Below are positions 46,742 through 54,414 of a stretch of 64,000 nt of DNA, in pieces. Position numbers and translations under genes: made by a program. Position 1 is the stretch's first letter; the number at the start of each line of letters is the position of its first letter. The notes beneath the pieces are model-generated. The model saw only the letters and a program-made list of their open reading frames with translations. It had not been told where the DNA came from and ran no database searches. The stretch lies in the NCBI RefSeq assembly GCF_018861905.1, contig NZ_JAHLDU010000003.1, positions 186,001 to 250,000 on the forward strand, read 5' to 3'. Origin of the DNA: Clostridium sp. DSM 17811. Its GTDB lineage: Bacteria > Bacillota > Clostridia > Clostridiales > Clostridiaceae.

Positions 46742-47500
46742 ATGTGGAATATTTTAAAAAAGAAGAAACTATTAATAACTGATGATTGTTCTATAGATAT
46801 GAATAATATCCCTAAACATATCGGAATTATTATGGACGGAAATGGAAGATGGGCAAAAAAACGGAAATTACCTAGAAATATAGGTCATAAAGCAGGGGTT
46901 GAAGCTTTAAGGGATGTAGTAAAAGAATGTAGTAAGATAGGTGTGAGATATTTAACATTATACGGGTTTTCAACGGAAAACTGGGTAAGACCGGCTGATG
47001 AAGTAAATGCTTTAATGAAGTTACTTGTAGAATATCTTAAAAGTGAGTTTGAAGAGTTATATAAAAATGATGTTGTAATAAACAGTATCGGTTATATAAC
47101 TAAACTTCCGTTAATATGCCAAAATGCATTGAATAATGCATTTGAAAAGTCAAAGAATAATAAGGGGTTAGTATTAAATTTAGCCTTTAATTATGGTGGT
47201 AGAGCTGAATTGATTATGGCCTTTAAAAAAATTAATGAAGATATTGAGTATGGAAAAATAAATAAAGTTGATTTAGATGAAAAATTAGTTGCTAACTATT
47301 TATATACGGCTGGAATGCCTGATCCAGATATTATTATAAGGCCCAGTGGAGAACAGAGGCTAAGTAATTTTCTGCTGTGGCAAAGTGCTTATTCAGAGTT
47401 TTGGTATTCAGATATATATTGGCCTGATTTTAAGGCTAAGCATTTACATATGGCAATACATGATTATCAAGAAAGAGATAGACGCTTCGGTGGAATTTAG
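46742..47500 (+). CDS. uppS: isoprenyl transferase (undecaprenyl diphosphate synthase family)
   Basis: Cis-prenyltransferase making long-chain polyprenyl diphosphate for cell-wall carrier lipid. GIIMDGNGRWAKKRKLPRN carries the catalytic Asp. TLYGFSTENWVRP and the terminal RPSGEQRLSNFLLW with WYSDIYWPDF are the other family motifs. The length of 252 aa is normal. The main clostridial uppS usually sits with frr-cdsA-dxr; here it stands alone after maa, suggesting a second copy. GGGGAG is about 11 nt from the ATG. Confidence 0.92.
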   Translation: MWNILKKKKLLITDDCSIDMNNIPKHIGIIMDGNGRWAKKRKLPRNIGHKAGVEALRDVVKECSKIGVRYLTLYGFSTENWVRPADEVNALMKLLVEYLKSEFEELYKNDVVINSIGYITKLPLICQNALNNAFEKSKNNKGLVLNLAFNYGGRAELIMAFKKINEDIEYGKINKVDLDEKLVANYLYTAGMPDPDIIIRPSGEQRLSNFLLWQSAYSEFWYSDIYWPDFKAKHLHMAIHDYQERDRRFGGI

Positions 47501-47699
47501 TTGATATTCATTTCAAAATATAAGTAAAACAACTCATAAGTATAAAAATTTATTATGGTTCCCATATACAGTTCGTGGCAAAAATAGTATAATTAAGTAA
47601 AAAGGTGTGCCATACTCGTAAAAATAAGAGGCATGTGATACTGATGGAGATATCGGTTTTATTCAAATAATGTTTAATAACTATTAGGGAGTGGTATAA

Positions 47700-48374
47700 A
47701 TGAAAAAAACAAGAAAACAAGTAATAGTTACTTTATTGGTAGTAGGCATGGCAATAAATGAATTTATTTTACCAGTAATGGCTCAAGCAGCTACAATTGA
47801 ACCACAAGTTACTTGCTCATTAAAAGTACTACCATCTACGGTTGTAGCCTTGAATGAAATAGCTTTGAAGCGAAGCGTAGTAGCTGCTTCAAGTGGAATT
47901 ACTGCTTGCACTTCATATTTGAATAATAAATATGTACGGCCAGTGATAAACACAGCATATATTAATTTAGTTGGAGATACCCAATTTGCTACAACAATAT
48001 TAAATAATAAAATTGCTGTAACTCAGTCTGATGTTGATGTTTTAACAAAAAAAATTATAGAAGAAACGTCAATACTTAATGAACTACTAGAAACAAGTAT
48101 AGCATCTATAAACTTGGATGAAGCAGCTTTGGTGCAAAGCTTAGTATCGGCTTCAAGGCAAATGGCTACTTGTGCTCCATATTTGGGTTGTGGATATGCA
48201 CAACCAGTGATAAGTGTAAAATATGTTGAATTGGTTGAAGATATGCAATTTGCTACAACAATATTAAATAATAAAGTTGGTGTAACTCAGTCTGATATTG
48301 ATGCTTTAACAAAAAAAATTACAGAAGAAACGTCAATACTTAATCAGCAAAGTCTGTTTTTTAATATTTCATGA
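47700..48374 (+). CDS. secreted protein with two tandem Cys-containing repeats
   Basis: 224 aa. The signal peptide (about 1-30) ends VMAQAAT. Two repeats of about 80 residues follow (about 55-135 and 140-222). Both contain a pair around TACTSYL/ATCAPYL and the shared QFATTILNNK and TQSDxDxLTKKIxEETSILN. Each repeat looks helical, with a YVRPVI/YAQPVI link. No family recognised. AGGGAGTGG precedes the ATG. About 100 nt upstream is an inverted-repeat-rich leader (GTGTGCC...GGCATGTG) with no known match. Confidence 0.72.
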   Translation: MKKTRKQVIVTLLVVGMAINEFILPVMAQAATIEPQVTCSLKVLPSTVVALNEIALKRSVVAASSGITACTSYLNNKYVRPVINTAYINLVGDTQFATTILNNKIAVTQSDVDVLTKKIIEETSILNELLETSIASINLDEAALVQSLVSASRQMATCAPYLGCGYAQPVISVKYVELVEDMQFATTILNNKVGVTQSDIDALTKKITEETSILNQQSLFFNIS

Positions 48375-48410
48375 TAAAAGTATCTCAAGTATATGTGGAA
48401 ATTATAAAAA

Positions 48411-48465
48411 TTGTTTAAGCGGCTAAAACCCTAAATTCTAAAGGGTTAAGGCTGCTTAATTTTAT
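48411..48465 (+). terminator. terminator after the secreted repeat protein
   Basis: TTAAGC/GCTTAA outer and GGCTAAAACCCT/AGGGTTAAGGC inner stems, followed by TTTTATT. Confidence 0.7.
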
Positions 48466-48466
48466 T

Positions 48467-48703
48467 GTAGATGCAAGAAACGGATTTGAAGATGAAAAAG
48501 GAGATACAGAATGGGGATTTACTTTCTTGCTTCCAGCTATGTCAAATACAGATTGTAAAAATGTTGTGTTTATTATGAATAAAGCAAATGAAATAGAAGA
48601 AGAGATGGACATGAGGACGAAAGAATTCAGAAAATATTTTACGGTTAAGAAAGTTAAATGTTATGAGGATGCAGTCAGATTATTATATAAAGAACTAAGG
48701 TGA
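48467..48703 (+). pseudogene. 3' remnant of an unidentified gene
   Basis: 78 codons with protein-like composition (VDARNGFEDEKGDTEWGFTF, NVVFIMNKANEIEEEM, ending LLYKELR) start directly after the terminator, with no start codon or ribosome binding site. It looks like the C-terminal end of a lost gene; family not recognised. Positions 48704-48779 hold only the leader of the HAD gene. Confidence 0.5.
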
Positions 48704-48779
48704 AAGTAATGTCAAATTGGGATATTACGCAGTTCGAAAGAAGTGTAAATATACTTAATTTAAATAATGGAGGTAATAA

Positions 48780-49397
48780 ATGTATAATTATATTATATTT
48801 GATATTGATGGTACAATTTTAGATACTGAATTTGCAATTCTTTCATCACTTCAAAAATTAGTGCTTGAAGAACTTAATAAAAAGTTTAGTTTTGAAGAAC
48901 TAAGATTTGCATTAGGTATTCCAGGAGAAGTAGCATTAAATAAACTTGGAATAACCAATCTGTTTCAGTCTAATGAGAAATGGAATAGATATTTGAAAGA
49001 CTATCTTAATCATGTGAAAGTCTTTGATGATATTAAGGATACTTTAGTTAAATTAAGCGAAATAGGGATTTTAGCAGGTATAGTTACATCAAAGACTAAA
49101 GCAGAGTACATAAGTGATTTTATACCTTTTGGGTTGGCCGATTATTTTAAATTAGTAGTTTGTGCAGATGATACAGAAAGACATAAGCCTAATGCAGATC
49201 CAATTTTAAAATTTATTGAATTGTCAGGGATAGATAAATCAAAGACTATATATATCGGGGACACTAAATATGATATGGAATGTGCATCTAGTGCTGGTAT
49301 AGATTTTGCATTAGCGTTATGGGGTGCTAAATCGTCAATTGGAATTAATGCAAATTATATTTTGAAAAATCCCAAACAAATACTGGAACTTATATAA
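48780..49397 (+). CDS. HAD family hydrolase, phosphoglycolate-phosphatase-like
   Basis: 205 aa. Motif I is FDIDGTILDTE (nucleophile D8), motif II lies in GIVTSKTK, the lysine is in RHKPNADPI and motif IV is YIGDTKYDMECA. A helical cap is inserted after motif I. The substrate is probably a small phosphate ester. TGGAGGTAATAA precedes the ATG. It converges on the YczE-like gene. Confidence 0.88.
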   Translation: MYNYIIFDIDGTILDTEFAILSSLQKLVLEELNKKFSFEELRFALGIPGEVALNKLGITNLFQSNEKWNRYLKDYLNHVKVFDDIKDTLVKLSEIGILAGIVTSKTKAEYISDFIPFGLADYFKLVVCADDTERHKPNADPILKFIELSGIDKSKTIYIGDTKYDMECASSAGIDFALALWGAKSSIGINANYILKNPKQILELI

Positions 49398-49418
49398 GTT
49401 TAATTATCAATTAACTCC

Positions 49419-49470
49419 TTGAGGAAGAGACATTCAAATATTTACTATTAGTTTGACTGTCTCTCTCAAA
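49419..49470. terminator. hairpin between convergent genes
   Basis: TTGAGGAAGAGACA pairs with TGTCTCTCTCAA with an inner TCAAA/TTTGA. No clear T-run on either side, so termination is uncertain. Confidence 0.45.
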
Positions 49471-49500
49471 GAATTATTGCAATATCGTTAGCTTTTAAAT

Positions 49501-50187
49501 TTAAGCCCTTAAAGATATATTTTCTTCAGATTCAGACTCAGATGCAGACTCATCTTCAGCTTGATCTTTAACAATAATATTTACGAACTTTTCTCCATAC
49601 GGAAGACAAAATTGTATACATGGGCCTGTTAATAATGCAGATATTATTGTACCTATTCCAAATACTCCGCCGAGTGCAAAGCCCATTATTACAAAGCTAA
49701 TATCTAACACCATACGAATCCAACGATATTCTAAATTAATTTTATCTTTTACAATAAATGGAATGATATCATTTGGTGCAACACCTAGATTACTTGCTTT
49801 AAGTATAGAAAATCCAATTGCAATTAAAACACAACCTAATACAACTAAAAGTATCTTTGCACCAATATTTAAAGATGCAATTGGGAAAAACGAAACAGCC
49901 TTTACTCCAAGGTCAATAATAGGTCCTACTCCAACAACGCATATAATTGTTCCTATCTTTATACGACGTCTTTCAACTGCAAGTATTATGCAAAACAATA
50001 CAAATAAAATAACCATATTAGCATTTCCGGGTGTTTTATTTAATAAAGATGCTAATCCTTGAGTGAATAAAGTAAATGGATCGGAACCAATATTAGTTTT
50101 TAAAAATAATGCTACTCCAATCTGTATAATACTCATTCCTACAAAAAATATAGTTAGTCTTTTAATTAGATTTAGGTTTTTAGTCAT
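49501..50187 (-). CDS. YczE/YyaS/YitT family membrane protein
   Basis: 228 aa from ATG 50187 (MTKNLNLIKRL). The ATG at 50196 abuts AAAGGG and is too close to it. Five hydrophobic segments carry the family look: FFVGMSIIQIGVALF with GSDPFTLFTQGL, then a repeat-like ILKASNLGVAPNDIIPF. The C-terminal tail is acidic (DEDE/SES-rich). Function is not established. A good promoter and a TTCG repeat array lie upstream. Confidence 0.83.
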   Translation of the reverse strand: MTKNLNLIKRLTIFFVGMSIIQIGVALFLKTNIGSDPFTLFTQGLASLLNKTPGNANMVILFVLFCIILAVERRRIKIGTIICVVGVGPIIDLGVKAVSFFPIASLNIGAKILLVVLGCVLIAIGFSILKASNLGVAPNDIIPFIVKDKINLEYRWIRMVLDISFVIMGFALGGVFGIGTIISALLTGPCIQFCLPYGEKFVNIIVKDQAEDESASESESEENISLRA

Positions 50188-50240
50188 ATTTTCCATCCCT
50201 TTCTTTATATTTCATAGTTGCTTAAGCTGCAACCTGTTTA

Positions 50241-50282
50241 TTCGTGTTCGTTTATGTTCGATTTATATTTCGTTTAGCTTCG
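50241..50282. promoter_or_regulatory. phased TTCG array, candidate operator
   Basis: TTCG starts at 50241, 50247, 50257, 50269 and 50279, most of them 10-12 nt apart, i.e. near one helical turn. It lies just downstream of the yczE-like promoter and about 150 nt before the fructokinase. DeoR-type regulators use TTCG-containing direct repeats; which regulator binds here is unknown. Confidence 0.4.
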
Positions 50283-50291
50283 CTTGTTTTC

Positions 50292-50320
50292 ATTTTACTG
50301 TATTTTGTAAACGGCGTCAA
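50292..50320 (-). promoter_or_regulatory. sigma-A promoter of the YczE-like gene
   Basis: On the minus strand, TTGACG (50315-50320), a 17-nt spacer, and TAAAAT (50292-50297). Confidence 0.65.
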
Positions 50321-50431
50321 GAGCATAAGCAATTCCAAAAGTAATAAACATCAAAAATAAAAGGTATATATACAATTTAGTCTAAACTGTGTTAAAGTAA
50401 ATGAATAATAATTGGAATTAGGAGGCGTATT

Positions 50432-51388
50432 ATGAATAAAATACTATGTATTGGTGAATTATTAATTGATTTTATTTGTTCAGATATTAATAGTGGTTTA
50501 ACTAAAGGAGAAAATTTCGTAAAAAAAGCAGGAGGTGCACCAGCTAACGTATCAGCAGCTATATCAAAGTTAGGAGGCCAAGCATATTTTGCAGGGAAAG
50601 TTGGTAATGATAACTTTGGTATGTTCTTGAAGGAAACATTAGAGGAAGCCGGAGTAGACACTTCTATGCTTATACTTGATAAAAATTCTAAGACTACTTT
50701 AGCGTTTGTTTCGTTAAATGAAGATGGAGAAAGAGATTTTATTTTTAATAGAGGTGCAGATGAATTATTAACTTTTGAGGAGCTAGGTCGTGATAAGCTA
50801 AAATCTTTTAAAATAATGCATTTTGGTTCTGCAACCGCACTTTTAGGTGGGCCTTCAAAGGAAACTTATTTAAAAGCTATGGAGCTTGCTTTTAAAAATG
50901 AAGTTTTTATTTCTTTTGATCCTAATTATAGAATAGATTTGTGGAAAAATAGATTGAGTGACTTTGTAGAAATATCAAAAAAATGTCTTAAATATTCAGA
51001 TTTTGTTAAAGTAAGTGATGAAGAAATAAAAATAATTTCAGGTAAAGAAAACATAGATGAAGGTATTAAGTTGTTTCATAGCTTAGGTGCAAAAGTCGTA
51101 GCTGTTACACTTGGGGAAGCAGGTACATTAATTTCTACCAATGAAGGAAGCAGTATAATAAATAGCATAAAAATTAAATGTATTGATTCAACAGGAGCTG
51201 GTGATGCATTTGTAGGTGCATTTCTTTATAAGCTTGCACAGCTAAAGAATCCAAAATCATTCATGAATAATCCTGATACTATTAAAGATATAATAATTTT
51301 TAGTAATAAAGTTGGCGCTATTACATGTACAAAGCTCGGTGCTATAGCATCTCTACCAACGCTCAAAGAAGTGCAAATGTTAAAATAG
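50432..51388 (+). CDS. PfkB family carbohydrate kinase, fructokinase-like
   Basis: 318 aa ribokinase-fold kinase. The N-terminal PfkB signature GGAPANVSAAISKLGG is near 35-50. FNRGADELL follows near 107, and the catalytic DSTGAGDAFVGAFLYKL near 253. Its pattern is closest to bacterial fructokinase (ScrK type). No sugar permease or sucrase is adjacent. TAGGAGGCG precedes the ATG. Possible control by the TTCG array upstream. Confidence 0.88.
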   Translation: MNKILCIGELLIDFICSDINSGLTKGENFVKKAGGAPANVSAAISKLGGQAYFAGKVGNDNFGMFLKETLEEAGVDTSMLILDKNSKTTLAFVSLNEDGERDFIFNRGADELLTFEELGRDKLKSFKIMHFGSATALLGGPSKETYLKAMELAFKNEVFISFDPNYRIDLWKNRLSDFVEISKKCLKYSDFVKVSDEEIKIISGKENIDEGIKLFHSLGAKVVAVTLGEAGTLISTNEGSSIINSIKIKCIDSTGAGDAFVGAFLYKLAQLKNPKSFMNNPDTIKDIIIFSNKVGAITCTKLGAIASLPTLKEVQMLK

Positions 51389-51443
51389 TTTAAATAAGTA
51401 ACAAAACAAGGTTTAAGACTAGTTACCTTATATTAATATAAAT

Positions 51444-51527
51444 ATGCGAATTATGAAGAAGGAACAGAAAGCAAGGCAATTTGCAATGCATGAGTTGAAA
51501 AAGAAGGAAAAACATAGAGGTCATTAA
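51444..51527 (+). pseudogene. C-terminal remnant resembling YjdF (DUF2992)
   Basis: A short frame encodes MRIMKKEQKARQFAMHELKK and ends KKEKHRGH. This basic tail closely resembles, from memory, the C-terminus of YjdF-family proteins. The rest of the gene and any ribosome binding site are missing. Its last codons form the left arm of the downstream hairpin. Confidence 0.45.
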
Positions 51528-51561
51528 TTCATAGTGACCTCTATGTTTTTCCTTCTTTTAA
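51499..51561 (+). terminator. 25-bp perfect terminator hairpin
   Basis: The arms 51499-51523 and 51535-51559 are perfectly complementary, ending in TTTT. It probably terminated the lost yjdF-like gene and now serves the fructokinase. Positions 51562-51653 hold nothing else. Confidence 0.85.
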
Positions 51562-51653
51562 ATTTCGTATTAATAATTTCAAAAGTGGATGTACTATTTT
51601 GTTATAAGAATACATTCCTAAATACACCACCTATTATATTAAATGGTTACGAT

Positions 51654-51977
51654 TTAAATTTGTTTTTCGCCCCACGTACACATATCATTAACAATTGGCA
51701 TGAGACTTTGCCCCTTTTCGGTAAGAGAATATTCTACTTTTGGAGGAATTTGAAGATACTCTTTTCTTAATATAATATTTTTGTTTTCTAATTCTTTTAA
51801 TTGTGAACTTAACATCTTATGAGTAATACCTTCAATATTTTTCTTTAAAACCCCATATCTTACAGTACCCATACAAGCAAGTAAATAAATTATTTTTAAC
51901 TTCCATTTTCCACTTACGACTGACAAAGTGTATTCAAAAGGTTCTTTATTACTGATATAACATAATTTCTCTGACAT
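51654..51977 (-). CDS. HxlR family transcriptional regulator
   Basis: 107 aa winged helix: FEYTLSVVSGKWKLKIIYLL, then VLKKNIEGITHKMLSSQLKE and the wing RKEYLQIPPKVEYSLTEKG. HxlR proteins act on formaldehyde, quinone or disulfide stress, mostly controlling the divergent gene. Here that gene is an amidohydrolase. AAGGAGAGTG precedes the ATG. Confidence 0.92.
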   Translation of the reverse strand: MSEKLCYISNKEPFEYTLSVVSGKWKLKIIYLLACMGTVRYGVLKKNIEGITHKMLSSQLKELENKNIILRKEYLQIPPKVEYSLTEKGQSLMPIVNDMCTWGEKQI

Positions 51978-51998
51978 ATCTTCACTCTCCTTTTTGAA

Positions 51999-52068
51999 AG
52001 TATATCACAAAAAAGTGCATACTATTATTTTTTGGAAACTAATCTATAATAAGGGTGAGTTGCAACTC
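51999..52068. promoter_or_regulatory. two palindromes in the hxlR divergent region
   Basis: AGTATATCAC-6 nt-GTGCATACT (51999-52023) is an imperfect inverted repeat, and GAGTTGCAACTC (52057-52068) is a perfect 12-bp palindrome. Either could be the HxlR operator. The first lies nearer the hxlR start, the second about 28 nt before the amidohydrolase start. Confidence 0.5.
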
Positions 52069-52096
52069 AAATTAGAAATAAGAAGGAATGATATAT

Positions 52097-52882
52097 ATGG
52101 TTATTGATGGACATTCACATGTTAATTTACCAGTTGAACAACATATCGAAATAATGGATAAGGCTGGTGTTGAAAAAACAATTCTGTTTTCAACATCAAT
52201 ACATCCAGAGAAAGCAGATAATTTACAAGGTTTAAAAAAAGAGATGAAAATTTTAAATGATATTGTATCTGGGAAAACAAATTCTTCATTAGATGAAAAA
52301 TATAAGTCTATAAATGAACTCAAACAAATAATTCAAAGGTATCCATCGAGATATATTGGATTTGGTTCTGTACCCGTTGGATTGAATGAAAATGATACTA
52401 ACTTATATATTGAAGAAAACATAGTAAAAAACAAATTTGCTGGTATTGGTGAATTTACACTTCCAAGTGGTCAAATAAAAATATTAACTACCATTTTTAA
52501 GTCTTCGATGATATTTGGAAAATTACCAATTTGGATACACGCGTTTAATCCTTTAGTATTACAAGATATTAAGGAAATCGCTGAACTAAGCAAAAAATTT
52601 CCTGATATTCCTGTTATATTAGGACATATGGGAGGAAGTAACTGGCTAACGGCAATAGAACTTGCAAAAGAGATGCCAAATTTATATCTTGATACATCTG
52701 CTTGTTTTTCTACACTTGTTTTGAAAATAGCCATAAATGAAATTCCATTAAAATGTATATTTGGTGCAGATATGCCATATGGAGATTTGCAGTTATCAAA
52801 AGAAGCTATTGAAAAATTATGCAATAAATCATATATTAATGCTGTTTTAGGGGATAACATGGCAAAATTATTAAAACTTTAG
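52097..52882 (+). CDS. amidohydrolase-2 family metal-dependent hydrolase
   Basis: 261 aa TIM-barrel protein from ATG 52097 (MVIDGHSHVN). The upstream ATG 52088 abuts AGAAGGA. Metal-site motifs are DGHSH at the N-terminus, ILGHMGGSNW near the middle and FGADMPYGD near the end, as in the ACMSD/amidohydrolase-2 family (decarboxylases and lactonases). The substrate is unknown. It is divergent from hxlR and probably its target. Confidence 0.83.
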   Translation: MVIDGHSHVNLPVEQHIEIMDKAGVEKTILFSTSIHPEKADNLQGLKKEMKILNDIVSGKTNSSLDEKYKSINELKQIIQRYPSRYIGFGSVPVGLNENDTNLYIEENIVKNKFAGIGEFTLPSGQIKILTTIFKSSMIFGKLPIWIHAFNPLVLQDIKEIAELSKKFPDIPVILGHMGGSNWLTAIELAKEMPNLYLDTSACFSTLVLKIAINEIPLKCIFGADMPYGDLQLSKEAIEKLCNKSYINAVLGDNMAKLLKL

Positions 52883-52971
52883 ATATCTTATTATATAAAT
52901 ATCAAATACTTTAATTATTGAATAATATGGTATAATATGATATATAAGGTTACTGTTTGAGGAGTGATTGT

Positions 52972-53001
52972 ATGAAAAAATGCATTGTAATAATGGAATA
53001 G
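52972..53001 (+). promoter_or_regulatory. possible leader peptide upstream of the Vat-like gene
   Basis: GAGGAGTGATTGT is followed by ATG and a nine-codon ORF MKKCIVIME ending 37 nt before the acetyltransferase start. A TATAAT lies at 52931-52936. No convincing alternative hairpins were found, so it may be only a gene scar. Confidence 0.3.
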
Positions 53002-53038
53002 GAATTAAAGTATCTTAATACAAAGGAGAGATTAAAAT

Positions 53039-53671
53039 ATGACTATTTCAAATTCAGATAAAATATATCCAAGAAGTAATGACAACCAAACAATATATCT
53101 TAAAAATGTAATTACAAGAGATAATATAAAAGTTGGAGATTATACAATATATAATGATTTTAATAATGATCCAAGGGATTTCGAAGAAAATAATGTATTA
53201 TATCAGTATATTGTAAACAATGATAAATTAATAATTGGAAAGTTTTGTTCAATTGCATGTAAAGCGAAGTTTCTTATGACAAGTGGAAATCACACAATGA
53301 AATCACTATCTAATTATACATTTCCAATATTTTATGAGGAATGGGATTTACCCGTCAGCCATATAACCGATGCTTGGGATAATAAGGGTGATATTGAAAT
53401 TGGAAATGATGTGTGGATAGGTTATGACGCTATAATCATGTCAGGGGTGAAGATTGGTGATGGTGCAATTATTGGAACTAGAGCGGTAGTTACTAAGGAT
53501 GTTCCTCCATATACTATTGTTGGAGGAGTACCCGCAAAAGTTATAAAGAAAAGGTATGATGATGAAACAATTTCTAAATTGCTTATAATTAAGTGGTGGA
53601 ATTGGACATATGAAAAAATCCAAGCAAATATTAAATATATTCAATCAGGAAACATTGATAAGTTAAAGTGA
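53039..53671 (+). CDS. Vat-like xenobiotic acetyltransferase (hexapeptide-repeat)
   Basis: 210 aa type B acetyltransferase. Its order of motifs matches the streptogramin/chloramphenicol (Vat/CatB) family: VGDYTIYND, LYQYIVNNDKLIIGKFCSIA, the catalytic histidine region SGNHTMKSL, EIGNDVWIGYDAIIMSGVKI and PYTIVGGVPAKVIKKR, ending KWWNW. The trimeric left-handed beta-helix uses acetyl-CoA. Whether it inactivates an antibiotic is unknown. ACAAAGGAGAG precedes ATG 53039. Confidence 0.88.
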   Translation: MTISNSDKIYPRSNDNQTIYLKNVITRDNIKVGDYTIYNDFNNDPRDFEENNVLYQYIVNNDKLIIGKFCSIACKAKFLMTSGNHTMKSLSNYTFPIFYEEWDLPVSHITDAWDNKGDIEIGNDVWIGYDAIIMSGVKIGDGAIIGTRAVVTKDVPPYTIVGGVPAKVIKKRYDDETISKLLIIKWWNWTYEKIQANIKYIQSGNIDKLK

Positions 53672-53704
53672 ACAAGTTAGTATTTTGTGTCTCATTCTTC
53701 ACAA

Positions 53705-53734
53705 GTAAAGTCATATCTAATGATATGGCTTTAC
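53705..53734 (+). terminator. hairpin after the Vat-like gene, intron insertion site
   Basis: GTAAAGTCATATC/GATATGGCTTTAC with one G-T pair around TAAT, then TATATTA. Group IIC introns insert just 3' of such terminator stems, and a relic starts at 53742. Confidence 0.65.
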
Positions 53735-53741
53735 TATATTA

Positions 53742-53795
53742 GTGTGCCCGGCATGGGCGTAATCTAATGGGTGAAAGTCCCAAGCACATAGTTGA
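53742..53795 (+). mobile_element. 5' relic of a group IIC intron
   Basis: It starts GTGTGCCCGGCATGGGCG and continues with TGGGTGAAAGTCCCAAGC. This closely matches, from memory, the 5' end (domain I start) of group IIC introns such as that of Oceanobacillus iheyensis. Only about 54 nt remain; the body, reverse transcriptase and domains V-VI are absent. It directly abuts mid-gene sua5 sequence. Confidence 0.75.
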
Positions 53796-54275
53796 ATAGA
53801 TATGTCTACTCCAGTCCCAATACTTCTAAGACCAGGAGCAATAAGCTTGGATGACATATGTAAGGTAATTCCAAATCTTATATACAAAAAGGATTTATTA
53901 AGCGTGAAAGAAATGGAAATTCCAAAGGCTCCAGGAATGAAATATAGACACTATGCACCAGATGCACCGCTAACATTGGTTGAGGGAGAGTATATAAAAA
54001 CGTCTAAATGGATTAAAGAAAATGCAAATGAGAACGATGTTATAATTTGTTTTCAAGAATTTTTAAATGATTTTGAGGACTATCAACATATATATAGTTT
54101 AGGAAGTTTTAAAATGTTAAATATAGCTGCACAAAAGATATTTGATTTGATTAGAGAATGTGATAAATTGAATGTAAGTCATATTTATGTACAAGCTCCC
54201 AATAATAGTGGTTTAGGGAATTCTATAATCAATCGATTAGAAAAAGCAAGTGCAGGAGACATTATTCATATATAA
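53796..54275 (+). pseudogene. sua5: Sua5-type L-threonylcarbamoyladenylate synthase, 5' half deleted
   Basis: The frame IDMSTPVPILLRPGAI...APGMKYRHYAPDAPLTLVEG is the linker and C-terminal Sua5 domain (about 155 residues) of the t6A-biosynthesis enzyme. The N-terminal YrdC catalytic domain (about 200 residues) is missing. The ATG at 53802 has no ribosome binding site, and a TGA lies just upstream in frame. The break coincides with the group IIC intron relic, so a deletion probably ran from the intron into sua5. t6A synthesis is essential, so another copy must exist elsewhere. Confidence 0.85.
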
Positions 54276-54332
54276 ATTATCAGTGAATATTTTGTTAATT
54301 AATAGGATGCTTATATTCTTTTTTCAAAATAT

Positions 54333-54360
54333 AAAGGAAAATTATAAATCTCTGTTGAAT
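54333..54360 (+). promoter_or_regulatory. sigma-H-like promoter block, copy C
   Basis: AAAGGAAAA, 12 nt, GTTGAAT, 55 nt before the GNAT start; a T-rich tract precedes it as in copies A and B. Confidence 0.5.
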
Positions 54361-54414
54361 TGTATAAAGAAAACATGCGTCTGGTTTGAATATTCAGAAA
54401 GGATGAGGAGTTTT

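Noticed and set aside
47597-47690. Riboswitch upstream of the secreted repeat protein at 47.7 kb
   Set aside because: Inverted repeats exist, but no match to c-di-GMP, purine, SAM, lysine, preQ1 or other consensus could be made.
48709-48800. ORF beginning MSNWDITQFERS before the HAD gene
   Set aside because: It reads through the HAD ribosome binding site, has no SD of its own and stops shortly after.
54250-54414. N-terminal extension of the GNAT at 54415
   Set aside because: It runs through the sigma-H-like promoter and overlaps the sua5 end; the SD is at 54401-54410.
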